DNA of 64,000 nucleotides from Zygnema circumcarinatum (lineage: Eukaryota > Streptophyta > Zygnematophyceae > Zygnematales > Zygnemataceae), in contig CM074813.1 of the NCBI GenBank assembly GCA_037447605.1, positions 2,497,742-2,561,741 on the forward strand, written 5' to 3'. Each line of letters begins with the position of its first letter. Position 1 is the first letter of the stretch. The notes beneath the pieces are model-generated. The model searched no databases, was not told the DNA's origin, and saw only the letters and a program-made list of their open reading frames with translations. The translations under genes and the position numbers were made by a program. This document shows, piece after piece, positions 11,828 through 25,030 of the stretch.

Positions 11828-11958
11828 AGAGGAGGAAGTCGAGGAGGGAGGAGGAGAGGGAAGGTTTCGGGGAGAAGGAGAGGGAGAGAGGAGAGAGCGA
11901 GAGGAAGAGAGAGTGAGGAGAGAAGAAGTGAGTGGAAAGGAGAGGGAGGAAGGATAGA
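11828..11958 (+). promoter_or_regulatory. purine-rich 5' leader of the steroleosin gene
   Basis: A GA-rich tract of about 130 bp directly before the start codon at 11973, probably the 5' UTR. GA-rich leaders and GAGA-type elements are common in plant promoters. No uORF stands out in it. Confidence 0.45.
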
Positions 11959-11972
11959 AGGATTTGCAAGCC

Positions 11973-14432
11973 ATGGGTCTCGGGTTGTACTGGCTGCTGA
12001 ACAGGATTTTGGACTACGTCATTCCTCCGCTCGCCATATTCGCTCTGCTTGTTTGGGCTCCACTTTTGGCGGCATACAATGTTGTGGCTCAGTTTGTGAG
12101 AGGACTGGTTGGTGCTTCCAGCGCCAACAAAGTGGTGCTCATAACCGGCGCTTCGTCTGGCATTGGCGAGGTAGGATGCGTTATATTATATGTACGAGTG
12201 TATATTGCATTATATTATTGTAAATTGTCTTATATTGTAAGAGTGTATATGCGTATTCACGCAAGTAGGAAAGCTTGCTTCTGCAAGCCTACACCTGAAG
12301 TCTCTCCGTTTCCTTATGTCAAGCAATGAATATGACTGCTGATTTTTCGCAACGCTTGTGTTTGCTGAACAGAATGTTGCCTACGAATATGCACGCCGGG
12401 CTGCTCGACTTGTGCTCGTAGCTCGGCGGAAGGAAAGGTTGGCGGCTGTAGCCGAGCAGTGCAAGCGCTTCGGTGCACAGGCGGCGGAATATGTGGTTGC
12501 GGACACGGGCAAAGAGGAGGGCTGCCGAAAAGCAGTCGAAGAGACCATCTCCAAGTTTGACAGCCGTGCGTCACTCCAAAGAGCAATTGAGTGGTTCTAT
12601 GTCGCTATATTTTTGTTACGTATTCAATCTGTTTGTTGCGGTTGAAGATTAGGAAGGATAACTGACGAGGGTAGAACAAGTCGTGGGCTACCTTGTTTGG
12701 CTAGGCAGGAAAACATGCTTGATGATTTGGCTATTGAGATTGAACGATGTTGGCCGGTGTAGCCCCACTGAGACATGTAGCAGCCTCGCTTAATTTTGAC
12801 TTCAAGAGCTGGTCGTATTATGTACGGTGAATAACCTTTGTCAAATCTGGATGTGCTTTCAGTCGACATCTTGGTCTTAAACGCTGGAGTTGGCCAGGCC
12901 CACCTGTTTTCGCAGACAGAGAGCGTAGACGTGCTTCATCATACGGTGGTAAGGCTTGCCTGAAAAGGCATTTTTCGTTTAGGATTACGGCTTGCAGCTG
13001 AGCTGGACCTGCCCACGTTGGCGAACGAAAAAATAAATTCATATTGTATTGATGACCCAAATAATTAATTCTTCATTTTTTTCTTTTCTGCCATTTGAAG
13101 GATATTAATTTTTGGGGCTATGTCTACACGGCGCTTCACGCTTTGCCTCATCTGAAGAGGACTCGAGGAACGATAATTGTGAACTCGTCAATAGCAGGAT
13201 TCACGCCCTTCGCTCGCCATTCAATTTACGGGGTATGATTCAATCCTGGTTGGCTTACACTCTGCTAAGAATGAAAAGTTGGAATGAGCTCTCTTCTCTG
13301 TTCTCGCCTCCAGCTTATTATTTTCGGTTCCTTATCTTTAGAACTGTGTAGAGTGTCAATGTTATGCAAAACCGTCACTAGAAGGTTAGATGAGTGTACA
13401 GGGGTGGACTATGAAAATGATGCAGACAAATTTTGTTGCTCGGGCGCTGCAGGCCTCCAAAGCAATGGTCACGCAGTTTTTTGACACTCTGAGGGTGGAG
13501 ATAATGGATCAAGTGCACATCTTCATAGCTTTTCCGGGCCCTGTGGCCTCTGAGCTGACAGCTGGCAAAGTGATGAAGGAGCATGGTCGTCTGGAAATCG
13601 ATCAGGACCGCAGAGATGTAAGGGTTTCACCTTTCCATGTACGCTGAACTAGATGGATGAACTAGACATTTTTTATGTTCAGATTGGTAACATATGCTCA
13701 CTTTTGTTTTCGAAAAATTGCTTAATTTTGCTGAACCTGCAAATTGGCATGGCCTAGGCTGATATAGCTTCACTTAATAAGTCCGGAGCCGTGTTTGTCC
13801 CTTTGCACGAGCTGTTGCTTAAGTGTTGATTTCGTTGTTCCGAAATTTCTGGTGAAAGGCGCTAGGCATGAAATGCACGACTCACCTAACTGCATGATTA
13901 GTAAGGATTTGGCTTATCCTTACTATGGAACATGACAAAAGAACCCATTTCCTGTCTGCTAATCAATAAAAAACGTAAAAAAAGAGTGTGGCTGAAACAT
14001 GCCGGACAGTTCCGGTACCGTCCTTATTGATGTATAGCTGTGAATTGTCTTGTGGCTTTTGCTAATGAACAAATGTTTCAAATCCTCGTTGTTGGATATG
14101 GTCAGGAACTCATTGGACCTCAGCCCATGTTGGACACATCCATCGCTGCGAAAGTGATGGTGAACTCTGCAGAGCGCCGCATGCGCTATCGCATCCTCCC
14201 CATTTGGACATCCTTGTTCCTCCTCTATCGCATATTTGCGCCGGAGTTTCTGTTTCTAAACTTCGCCCTCGGCCAGATGCCATGGAGCGAGGAGGAAGTG
14301 CCTCCAACGAAGCAGATGATTGACAAGATTCAGGGTCAGCAGTGGCTTTACAAGCAACCCGGGCAGACCGGGGAGCAGGCACAAGAGGCTGTGGGCGCCA
14401 CTGCAGGCCAAAAGAGTGAAGAGCAGAAGTAG
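11973..14432 (+). CDS. steroleosin / 11-beta-hydroxysteroid dehydrogenase-like short-chain dehydrogenase
   Basis: NAD(P)-dependent SDR that in plants is anchored in oil bodies or the ER and oxidises or reduces sterol-type substrates. Six exons join in frame: 11973-12170, 12373-12565, 12863-12948, 13101-13232, 13453-13617, 14106-14432 (366 aa). The N-terminus has a long hydrophobic hairpin with prolines (residues about 10-45, PPLAIFALLVWAPLL), the steroleosin anchor type. The Rossmann dinucleotide motif TGASSGIG is at 58-65, LNAG at about 136-139, and the catalytic residues are Ser188/Ser189, Tyr202 and Lys206 (YGASK, split by an intron after YG). PGP follows the active site as in 11-beta-HSD. 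The C-terminal 40 residues are Gln/Glu-rich and probably disordered. Start chosen at the ATG in gccATGG; an upstream in-frame TTG is not needed. Substrate cannot be read from sequence. Confidence 0.93.
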
Positions 14433-15588
14433 AAGCAGAAGCAGTCGGCCACTGTAGGAGTACAGGGTGCCAGTGAGGGGCGTGGTCCTCAGATGTGAAT
14501 AGGGTGCAGGGTTACGCGAGGACATATTAAATTAGGGTCATGTGTACGCTGAACTGATGTTGAGGGAACCTGAGAATAGCTGAGACTGAAGCTGGATAGC
14601 ACCGTATCGTCTGCAACTGGCGGCTGTGTTAGGAGTGCTGTGTCTGTCTGCCATGGTTCTGACTGGAAGAAAGTACTTTGTCTCTCTAGGCACGAGCGAG
14701 ACATGAATGAATGTGTGGAAGCCAAAGCCCTAAAAATTACAAAATCCTGAAACGGACGGCTCGTGTGCCAGCGGTTGCAGAGGGTCGGCACTTCCGTCAC
14801 GGTTGCGAGACGGTGCAACGGAGGCAACAACCTCACAGACGGAGGCAGAGTTGGCCTCAGCTCGCGGTGCGGCGGCCACAGTGGACCCCATCCACCGCCA
14901 TGTGAAGCCGCCATAACAATGGTCCCGGGAAAAGAACCTAGAAACCTTGAAAAGCTTTCAGTTTTGAGGATTGATAGTCAGGACATCTAGAAACTTCGCT
15001 TACATTTTTCGCAATGAACCTGTTCAGTGGAGTCCAACCTTTGAAATAGTCGCTCAGTCCTTTGAAACACGCTCGGTAGGAAACATCCGTTGCAAAGAAC
15101 CCTTTCTAGAGAACAAACAGCAATGATGACAGTCATTTTTCGCTGATCTGCAATTCGCCCTTTCCCCGGGCCACCTCACTGGCTAGGGTGCTATGAAGTG
15201 GTCCTGTTGTGCTCTTACTGCTTTTGAGTTTTCCAAAGGAGAAAAAGGGTCGCTATCTCTTTAAAAAAAAAACAACGAGCTGCTCCAAAACTTGATTCCA
15301 ACCCACGACAGCAGAATGCGATACCCAAGAAAGAATGAAGAACCACGTAACCGAATGAGGAACCAAAAAACCCTCGTCCTTCCTCCGCTCGTCCTCCCCC
15401 CCGCCTCCGCCTTCGTATGGCTGCAGCTCTTCTCCTTGAGTCACCGCAAGAGGTACAGCCGTGGGCGACTAAAAACCACAACTTCCCTATGTCCAATAAA
15501 AATAATGGAGAATATCTACGCCGTGAACCCTGCATGTTTCACCTACTAACTCGAGTTGTCCCATGCCAAGCTCGTGAAGGAAAGGAAA
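14433..15588. other. intergenic between convergent genes
   Basis: The steroleosin and MAPKK genes end towards each other here. The sequence presumably holds both 3' UTRs. No coding exon, repeat array or RNA gene was recognised. Confidence 0.6.
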
Positions 15589-18500
15589 TCACCTCAGTAA
15601 AAGTCTGAGATCGGTCCAACAGGGCTCATCGTACATGGCAGCAAAGGGATGGTCTATCAGCCTGGCAATGGAGGGCCGGTTGCGTGGGTCTTTTTGAAGG
15701 CAGAGAGAAATGAAGGATCTGAACTGGGGAGAGCTCCCTAGAGGAGCCTGAGGGGGGTCGTTATATACAATCGCACCAAAAAGTGTCATCCAATCGGCAG
15801 TCTCCCCCGATTGAAGATATGGAAACCGGCCCATAGAAAGTTCCAAGAGTGTCAGACCCATGCTCCATACATCTGAAGCGTATCCGTTATACTGTCCGTC
15901 GCCTGTAGATGAGGGGTCAATCCGTTCAGGTGAAAGATAGGCTGAAGTTCCCACGTAGGAGCTGCACTGTGCTAATGTGTTGGCCAGCATTGTGCTTACA
16001 CCAAAATCCGCAATCTTTACCTGCACAAAGGAGGAGGCAGCAGTTAGCAGGCGAGTTAGGGATACTGACAGATTACAATGGGAAACATGTCTTACTTGAT
16101 TATTTCTCCAGATGTAGCCTGGCTCAAATAGGCCTCTGAACTGCGGGAATTGGCGTGACACACAAGTAGGGCTAGTGACAGTTTACGTTCTGCTATGTTC
16201 ACGGCTGCATCTTCAGGTCTTTCCACCATTTTCGGAATGCTAAGTGTAAGCCCGGGGAAATGGAGCATGCATGGACCCAATCTTGGATGCCTATAGTATC
16301 GTACCTTGCTCCTGCTTACAGATTCTATATTATATAAGGCTTTTATTTTCCAAGGGACAGTTTTAGGGACCTTGACGTATTCTTCATAAAGATGGATAGA
16401 AATCTTCTGAAAGTGACCAACGTTCTTGATACTGTTGAGTCATCTCAGCCCTTTCATCCTCTATCATTGACCTCGTTTGTTTTGTTGTCACAGGCCATGC
16501 AGTTAAAAAGTTGCAAACGCCTCTCACCTCCCCTCGAGAGTTGATCAAGAGATTGGAGGGTTTGATGTCTCGATGTACAACATGCTGGCGATGGAGATAC
16601 AGCAACCCCTGCAGTACCTGCCTTGTGATTTCTGCTAGAAACTCTTCCCTGATACGTCCCTGCAGGCACCCAAACCCTCTTGGATTTCGTTGGAACAAGT
16701 TACTACTGTACTTCCAACTGTACATAAATCACTTCTAAACTGGAAGACTCATCCAGCAGCACCCATAAACAAGTGTCACCAGGCTCCATGCTTCGTGTGA
16801 CGACAATCTCGCTAAACATCGGTGCACTTCAGCACAGCTAAAGAACAGCAAACGTGTAGCCGTTAATGATCGCATTTTTCAGCTGCCTACTACGTTTTTA
16901 GCTTCAGCAACAGTAACCGCTTCAGAACGAGGTGTGACCTGTCAAAGTGCTGGGACAGATTATACAGAAGCACTCCAAGCATCTCTCCATAAGTTCCACT
17001 GCCCAGCGAAAAACACCATCTTGCCTTTGCACCTCTCAATTCATTTCCCATTACTTTTTCCTTGATCGAACTGTATGCTTCAGCACTTACACATTCCTAT
17101 TAGGCATCCATCCAGACTTGACAGAAGCATCTGCTGAAGTGATACTCATCGTCCACATGTTCACATATTGGATGCAGCAAGCAACACCTCAATGGATCTG
17201 CAAAGGCTGTCTGCATATTCTGCCACTAACGACAACAAGGCTCCTACCTGCTTTTTCATGACATCTGCTAAGGTTCCAGCATCCATAAGCTCCAGAACAA
17301 ATGATATCTCCCCCAATACGTCGAAAATGGCATAGCATTGTACAATCTGCATGCCCACAGACAACATACAACAATCGACTGTTGTCAACCGTTTGCTCAA
17401 GTTTTCATGGGTAAACCATGGTAAACAGGCACAAGGAGTATGGAAGATGTGCGAAGATCAGATGAAAAACGACTTGATATAGACAAAGCAATCAAGGGGA
17501 TCTCATATTAAATGAAAAGACTAAACAGGGTGAAGCTTGAAGGTGAAGCTGCAACTATACTGCAGCCGACCAGAAATCCAGTTTTCCGTTCAGCTTACGT
17601 ATGGCATTTATCCACGTGCATATTTTCCCTCCTTTATGATCTAGAAGAGGGAACATCTCTCTGTTTATGTCCCTATACCAGCGTAAACATCTGACTTTCT
17701 GTTCCTCTATCTCTCTCCCTCTTCTCCTACCCTCACCCTCTCGCCATGTTGTAACGCCCACTCGCTTCCCTGCTCTGCATCTTCATCCCTCCAACTTCTC
17801 TCAACTCCCAGTCATTTATTCATTTCATCTTTCCTCGCTCACTCGAAGTTGCCCTGGTCTTCCCTTTCTTTCCATTCGTCCCCATTTCCTCTTCACCACT
17901 CCTGCTCTATTCCTCCCTCACTTTGCAAGAAAAGCTCCTTCACATGTGTTACTTTTGGAACCGAAAGACTAAGTCGACAAGGAGCAACATCCCCCCACCT
18001 GCTGGCAACGCGACTTTCGTAGGATCTGCATTTCCCGCACAATCTGCTTTCTGACCTCCTCTTCATGCTTCTCTTGAATGATTTTCAGCGCATATTCCTG
18101 TCATGCCCAAATCGCCAGGCTGTAAATTATCAGTGAACATGCTGAGGATGTTACATTCGCTTGCAAAAAGGTGGAAAATAGACTTCATCTTTACTGCACT
18201 GGTTTCCACATGCAATTTTGAGTTTAAATTTTGATCCGAACTAAGCGAACATGCTAAGTCCAAGGCCATATTGACTGGCTTTGAAAGGCATTTCAAACGA
18301 GGAAGCAATTCGCCTCCTCCATCCCTGAATGAAAAGTAACCGCCTCTTTAGTCTTCCTTTGTGACCTCCAAACGTCACATTGAAAGCCATTCACAGCTTA
18401 TCTTCACATTGTCAAAGCGAAGTTAAGGTGCAAACTCACCTTTCCTGTCCGCTTGTGTCGAACTTTGTATACTTTTCCTCCGCTCCCAAACCCTAAAGCG

Positions 18501-18751
18501 ATCAGTCTCTCTAAATCATCAAGCAGAATCTCTTCCCTTTGCTGGAGTGCCGAGTTTGGGCCTGAAGATCCGCTCTGCGAAAAATCCATGGCGGCATCAG
18601 GCGGAAGCGGCAACGCCTGTGGCACTGGAAGGGGCTGCGGTCTGGCACCTGGCAGCACAGGGCGCGTCGGTACGTTCAGCCTAAGTCCTAACCCTCTCCC
18701 TCTCCCTCTGGCAGCCATGGCGGATGGCTCTCCCTCCTCCTTTTTAAACAT
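15589..18751 (-). CDS. MAP kinase kinase (plant MKK, group C/D type)
   Basis: Dual-specificity kinase that phosphorylates the TxY loop of MAP kinases in stress, immune or developmental cascades. Five exons on the complement, all phase 0: 18751-18440, 18097-17999, 17346-17248, 16659-16528, 16020-15589 (357 aa from the first Met; a second Met at 18718 gives 346 aa). The N-terminus is Pro/Arg-rich, with the basic segment RLNVPTRP that resembles a MAPK docking site. The Gly loop is GFGSGG (87-92), catalytic Lys in YALKII is residue 109, [10 protein letters not shown] starts at 199, and DFG is 219-221. The activation loop is TLAQCSS, fitting the plant S/T-x5-S/T rule (Thr229, Ser235), followed by [29 protein letters not shown] and the short C-terminus resemble MKK4/5/7/9 more than MKK1/2/6. 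All catalytic residues are present. Confidence 0.94.
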
Positions 18752-19788
18752 AAACTAATGCCTTATCGTTTAGAATAATTCAAGACGCAATCGCTCATAA
18801 TTCAAACAATTTTCTAAATGCAGCAGTTCCCTCTTTGACGGTTCTGACAAGCTTTCAATGCTGCTTCTCCCTCGTCTGCAGAGAAGACTGATTCTTGCCA
18901 GTACGGAATTGCGCGCTGAAATACGAAGTCAGAGGCAGGAGACGGAGAGGGAGAGAGGGAGGATGTCATCGGCCCATGGCGGTTTGAGGAAGGAGAACGA
19001 CGGAGGGCCAAAGACTGACCAAGAACATGACTATGACTAACCATGTCGCTGGTCAGTCAGACTGAAGCTGCTGGTCGATCTCGGCCGTCGATTTATGACT
19101 TCGGAAAATTTCAGCCATTGGAATGGCACTGTCTTTGTGGAGACATGAAAGACTTTGTTTCTATGATTGCTCCTTAAACAAAGCGTTCCTTGAACAAATT
19201 CTGATGATGTTGCCAAGTTAGAAGCTGTTCGTTCTCCTGCTCGAACACATAACTCGTGGGAGGGCAATATTTCCATGTTTTGTAATGTGTAAAAACTTGA
19301 GTCCACAACGAAAGCTGTCTTTATGCCACACGTTTGTTCAGCTCAGAATGGCGTGTAGAGCTTGTACAGAGCAGATGAAGCACAGACTTTGAAAGGAGTC
19401 CAAGAAACTGAATGCTTTTGTTAACCCAAAAGAAGATCCACGGCGACTTGAAGGCATCACTCTCCTTACATCAGCTTCACGGGGAGACATGCATCAACCC
19501 TTGCCTTCCGACCAACTGCCAGAAACCACCCTAACCCTAAATTTCTGTCTACCCTACGCGCTCATCTGCAGAGAGAGGTACATCAATATCAACGGCGAAA
19601 TACTTTACAGAATACTTCAAAACAACACAACACGAAAATGAGAGGAGCTCCTGCAAGGAACCTCCTGCATGCCAATGAACATCCCAGGTCCTGCCTCACC
19701 ACCCTTCCCAGAAATGTACATATCTGGTTTCTTGCAATGGCAAGAGAGAGAGAGTGAATATGAACGACAGAATATTGTCGTCTCAACT
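18752..19788. other. intergenic: MKK promoter and 3' flank of the F-box gene
   Basis: About 1 kb with no recognisable exon. The part next to 18751 should contain the MKK promoter; no CACGTG core was seen there. A (GA)n run at 19740-19754 lies just beyond the F-box/kelch stop. Confidence 0.5.
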
Positions 19789-22181
19789 TTAGGTTGAAAG
19801 TGTGAGACACGCAATGACCCCCGAGCTTATCTGCACATCCTTCACCTCCCACGCGAGGATGTCAGAGTGCTTGGGCCGCTCCCACCAAGGAGGGCTCAGA
19901 ATGCTCATGAAGCCCAGCCTGCGCCTTGTTGCCCCATCCCCCCCAAACACCATAATCTCCTCCTCATCATCGATGATTGTCTTCTTCACCACTGCAAACA
20001 GATCATTCAAAAGCAACGTTTTAGAAAGGACTTCTTTCACCGCAGCCGTCCAAACAAATCAGAGTTTCAGAACGCCGAAGCAGTAATGCAAAGCAAGTAC
20101 CCTCAAAAGATTGAAGGAGTCACGACAAACAGAACATATCAGAAAAGAACGCTTCAAGTGTGCAAACCCAACCTGTCTGCACAATGATGAGCTTTCCACA
20201 GACAGCTGCAAGGAAATGCCCATCAACAGTAAACTCCTCATCTCCTCTCTGCTCCCTTAGTTTGCGTGGTAGTCTCGCAATCGGCTTCCACACTTCTCGT
20301 GCAGGTGGTCTGAGATTGGCCATAGCCTCCAGTTGCTGTTGATGAGGCATCATTGTCGTGCTTGCCTGGAAGTTGCCTCTGTTCCTTAGAACAGATAACT
20401 CCCCCCATAAGGAAGATTGGCGCTCTCCTTGGGTTGCATAGATTGCCCCGTCCAATACTGCCATAGATTGACTTGTCTCTAGGCTTGCAGTAGATGGGAA
20501 AAATCCCGGAATTGTGCTCCAAGCGTCGATCTGAGGGTCATATACATATGCACTTCTTGCCCCATGAAATGGATGCCTGTGCCAGATGGCATAGAACAAC
20601 CCATCCTTTGCAATGCCTCGGCATACATCGCCAGGATATGGCATGCTCTCTGCTACTGTCCAGATATTCGTTCGCAAATCCAAAACCTCCGCACTCGCAT
20701 CAAAACAACTTCCTGCCACAATAATCCGATTCTCATCGAGTGCAGCTGCCGCAAACTGCGATCGCGGGCGAGACATGGAGGCGAGGGCGCACCATGTGTA
20801 ACTGATTGTGTCAAATGACCATACATCGCAGCTTCCTTGCTGCGTTCTCTGATTCCGACGTTGATCTCTAAGAGGATCACCCGGCATGTGAAAGGCACCT
20901 CCAAGAACAAGAAGCTTTGAGCCGGCAGAAACCACCTGGTGGAAGGAATACTCCAGGCTAAACATGAGCCTAAATGTACTATCATTCTCTACTCGCAAGC
21001 ACTTCAAAGGGATGGTCTCAGACGAATTTCACGTGTATGAATAGATTTACGCCAACAGGCTAGTCTATAGTGCCATACCGTAGGGCGCATCCGAATGATT
21101 GTGTGGTTATTGACAAGATATGAAAGAAAAATTAGACCATACAACCTTGTCAGCCAAACCTAAACCTTCAAAGCAGAAGAAACAGGCTGAGATTAAAATA
21201 ACGTCCGTACGAAAAAGCAGTTAAATCAGCAGGTCACAACCATTACTAAGACACCTCTCCCAATCCTTTCACTGACTTTTTCAATTCAAATTTCAAGCAT
21301 ATCTTGACCAGGAACTGTCAGTAATTACGGGGAAGACTGTACCTCGAACCCGCTAAAATTACTGAAACGCCCACCAGGCTTCCATATGGAAAAGGACGAT
21401 AGATAAAGAGGCGGCAATTGAAACCATGCATGTGATCGAAAATCCAAAGCCTGCGCCCAGTTTACACTCATTTTTTCTAAGTCCAAAGTCATTGTAAGTG
21501 TCGCTGCCAACAAAGAGTTGAATGAAGCAAACAACTGTCCATGGCGACTGAATGGCTAATGAAATTTTGACAATACCACACAAAAGTAGTGATAACATGA
21601 GAAGCAGACGCTCAATCCCCTGGATAAACAAAATTGAGCAAACATAGCTTGAACATAGTAACAGACTGAAAAGTCCCCGCCTCTTTCATACTACTCCCTT
21701 AACAAAGCAACCCCAGCCAAGAGCAACCCTCAGCTTCGACAAGACCATGGAATCCTATTCTGATCCTCACCTCAAATGTGATCGCTCTCCTCCCCTTCAC
21801 ATCCTGCACGCCCAGGCAGACGCAGAGCACGTCTCCCGTCGTGCCCTCAACTTCCCTAACCTTGTGAAACTCCTCGCTGCGCAGCACGCGGCGCCACATG
21901 GCGCACACCGCGCGCGCGGGCAGCAGCATGCTGTGCGGAATCCTGGCGAGGCAGAGCATGGCCAGGTCATTGGGCAGTCCGGGCAGCAGCAGCCCCGCGT
22001 GCGCGTGCCGCCCCTGCTCCGCCAGCGACCTCGCAATGTCCTCCACGGGCGCGCTGGGAGGAGGCCTCTGCACGAGGCTGCCCAGGTGCGGGCAAGTGCA
22101 CGCCCGCGCGGGCGGCTTGAACACTCGCGCCCATTCCTCGTCGACGCCCTCCATGTCCGGCGCCATGCCCTCCCTCGCCAT
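19789..22181 (-). CDS. F-box/kelch-repeat protein (SCF substrate adaptor)
   Basis: F-box proteins bind SKP1 and bring substrates to the SCF ubiquitin ligase; the kelch propeller binds the substrate. Four exons on the complement: 22181-21771, 21450-21343, 20935-20173, 19991-19789 (494 aa). The F-box covers about residues 66-106 (LPGLPNDLAMLCLARIP...AMWRRVL). Kelch-type signatures follow, including the ALDFRSHAWFQLPPL strand, VSAGSKLLVLGG, VWSFDTISYTW, RIIVAGSCF, VYDPQIDAWSTIPGFF and IMVFGG, suggesting four to six blades. Exon 1 is much more GC-rich than the rest. The start ATG is gccATGG-like, and the longer open frame upstream starts with a non-ATG codon. The substrate is unknown. Confidence 0.9.
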
Positions 22182-22409
22182 GGCGGAGGCAGGAGAGCGA
22201 GAGTGAGCGAGAGCGAAGGTGGAGGTACTCGGCGGTTCTCCCTCACCTCGCCTGCTCGGTATACCCCGATACAATAAAGTACATCCATATCGCGATATTC
22301 AGATATCGGGGGCGGTTGAATGGATGATGAATGAACCTCGCCGAAATTCGGGTCTCACCTTCGCACCCGAACAAGAAAATGGGGTGAAAATTTGATGTTT
22401 CGCGAGGTA

Positions 22410-22428
22410 CCACGTGGATGCCACGTGG
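22410..22428 (-). promoter_or_regulatory. paired G-boxes upstream of the F-box/kelch gene
   Basis: Two identical CCACGTGG sites start at 22410 and 22421, 11 bp apart (about one helical turn) and about 230 bp upstream of the start codon at 22181. They would face the same side of the DNA and could bind bZIP or bHLH dimers side by side. Confidence 0.6.
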
Positions 22429-25030
22429 CGACCTCCCGTTGGCGGTAGTTCGGCGCCTAAGCCTCCGGCATTCAACCGGACGGTTTCCATTCAAAACCAG
22501 TTCAACCAAATTGCGCGGTCCATGGGAGGCCCAAACCGTGAAACCTTTGCCTTGTGCCTTTACCGTGAGCCCACTTCCAGTGTGCGCGTGCGCATGTCTT
22601 TCATGGACCTATTAACGTGTTTGGAGCACGGCGGGGAATACACGGGGTTCAGGGAGGATCCGCGCCCGTGCCCAAAGGCATGCCACTTCGGGCGTGCCCG
22701 CAACCCTATGCAAGACTCAAGCCCATCATAGGAAACAAAAAGAGGGCGTGCCATGAAACACCGTCAGAGGGATCCCACGCGAGGCGAGCACGGGGTACAC
22801 GCACAGCGCAACGACCATAAGGACGCAAAGCTCGCGGGATAAAAGAGTACGACACGACCCAACAATGACGTGCATACGTCCACGCTACGGGGCTAAGCCT
22901 AACTTACAACGAGGGCCCACGAAGGACAGGGCGACGAAGAGGGAAAGGGAAAGGGTCAACAAAAGGCCGAGGAAGAGGAGGACTTCAACGCTTGATCCAA
23001 TGGTCCGACGTGTCCCCATTTTGCCAGAGATTGCTCAAAGAGCTAACGGATGGTATGAGCAAGGTTAAGGACTGATTCCAAATGGGGGATGGGTTTGGCA
23101 TCAAAGTATTAGAACCCAGTCTAAAACTCACGATGGACATCGTGAGTTCAATGCCATTTTCTCTCCCCAGTCAAAATGAAGATGATGTGGCATTGAAAAC
23201 CGACCAACCAACCAACCAACGAATCCATTCATTCATTCGTTCGTCCTCTGATTGGTTAGCATGAAATCTGGGATGTGCCCCGAGCACTTTGGGGTGCGCC
23301 TCCAGTGACGTGTATTTGGCCGCGTGGCCCCCCCGGCAGCATGAGCGGCAGCGCCACTTGTATGCTGAATGCTGAATGCTGAATACTGAATACTGAATAC
23401 TGAATGCTGAATGGTACCATACTGTACGGCACCGTACCGCGCGGCCCTCTCCGGCACGCCGGGCGGCGCGTCACCTTTTGGCAAACCAACCTTTCCGTTT
23501 GGACCGCGCGTCACGCTTGCCGGAAAAGCGTGAAGTTCGTCATTCTTGAACTACGGTACGGCACCAGTATCTCCATACTCTTACGATTTCAGAACTAGTA
23601 CATGGTTCTCTGGAAAATAAATATAACATTGGAATAAACTTTACTTTTTCTCAAAATAGTTTATGCCATCGGTATTTTTTAGATTGACAAGATCTATGAA
23701 TTTCGTCCCGTTTACGAACCAGAATCCAAATAAGTTCCAGTTTATTACGAGCCGTACAGTGCCGCACGGTGAATGGATAAGCACAAGCGATTGCGAATGA
23801 TTGCGAGCGCGCAACCAACCAACCAACCGCGCTTTCGGTACCGTACCGTACGGTACACGCCTTGAAAGCTCCACCTAGGGATGACAGTCCGTACAAGGGA
23901 CTTTTTAGAGTTTTAGATTTCAGTATGATATTAGAACGTTCTACCGATACCGAAAGCTTCAGAGTTTTAGAACACTTTTAGAACTCGTACGGTCTTTTAA
24001 ATTGGACATTATGTACGGTCGTACGGTTGTCGATCTCAATTTTAGGTTAGGATTTGACGTTGCGGGTGTCGCTGGCCAGGCCTCCTCAAATAAGGGGTAT
24101 CCCCAAAATATCACAAATCGATTATTTAAGGGTAACATCGACATGTGTTTTATGGGAGAAAACCGTAAATACTATAAAATCCCTAAAAACGCCCTTTCTT
24201 TTTCAAAACCAATTTAGGGGACAGTCCTTTATCTTAGGCCAAAATCCCCTATTTGAGGCCTGGCGATGGTAGCCCGTCAGAGACGCTGCCGTGTCACCGT
24301 ACGGCCGTAGTCGTACGGCAATTTTAAAAGTGTTTAATAAAACGGCCTGATTTTTAGAATTTCTTATTGGAATTCTAAAACACGAGACTGCTTCATAATA
24401 ATATCCATCCCGGCCTCCAACATGGTTTGACCCGAACGTGGTCGCTCCCCACGGTACCCTATTCGCCATGTTCCACATCTCGAGAGGTTCATGCATAACG
24501 GCATGAACCATTTTTGGAATGTCACAGAACTCACAATTCTTCCCCAACTCTCCCATAGCGTACCGTGTAAATCACTTTACCGACATTTTTCATTTTTTCG
24601 TATACTGAATTCGGGAATTTCGTACGCTCCGCTCCGTCTGACCCCCCCTAATACGTTAACATTTGAACCATCAAGAAAGATACCCATAAGTGGCCCCCAC
24701 ATGCCCGGCAGGTCCTCACGTCTCTTTCCGTATTCCGGACAGAATTCCCCCCTCCCCTCCCCGGCTCTCCGATTTTCCGTAAGCACGTCCGAAGGCGGAA
24801 CCTGCTCCCAAGCCGAAACCGCCCAAGCGGAAAATATCGCCGATTCGTACGCCGGCCGCGGCCCCTTTCGATTGGCCGGCCGCCCGGCTGTTCGTAGAAT
24901 TTCATACATGCCGTACGGTACGATCCGTTTGAAAGTATGTACGGCGCGGGTGTACGGACAGACCCGGGCGGCAAATCGCCTTCCAATCTTTGGTCCTTGT
25001 CGATCCTGGAGGGTGTGAGGAGCGGCGGCC
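22429..25030. other. gene-poor, GTAC-rich intergenic stretch
   Basis: No gene is supported here. The DNA is full of CGTACGG/GTACGGT words, for example near 23425, 23553, 23835-23857, 24011-24026, 24299-24316 and 24911-24921, some of them palindromic. A 7-bp tandem array lies at 23361-23412 and small tetranucleotide runs at 23200-23240. Open frames at 24491-25121 on both strands have no recognisable motif. It may be decayed transposon DNA or a regulatory region for the ACT-domain gene. Confidence 0.45.
23361..23412. repeat. 7-bp tandem repeat
   Basis: Seven direct copies of a heptamer, tatgctg/aatgctg/aatactg type, immediately followed by a palindromic ggtacc and a tacggcaccgtacc segment. Confidence 0.85.

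Noticed and set aside
11391-11969. 192-codon minus-strand frame opposite the steroleosin promoter
   Set aside because: It is an antisense reading of GC-rich promoter and GA-rich leader; low-complexity Leu/Ser/Pro start, no motif.
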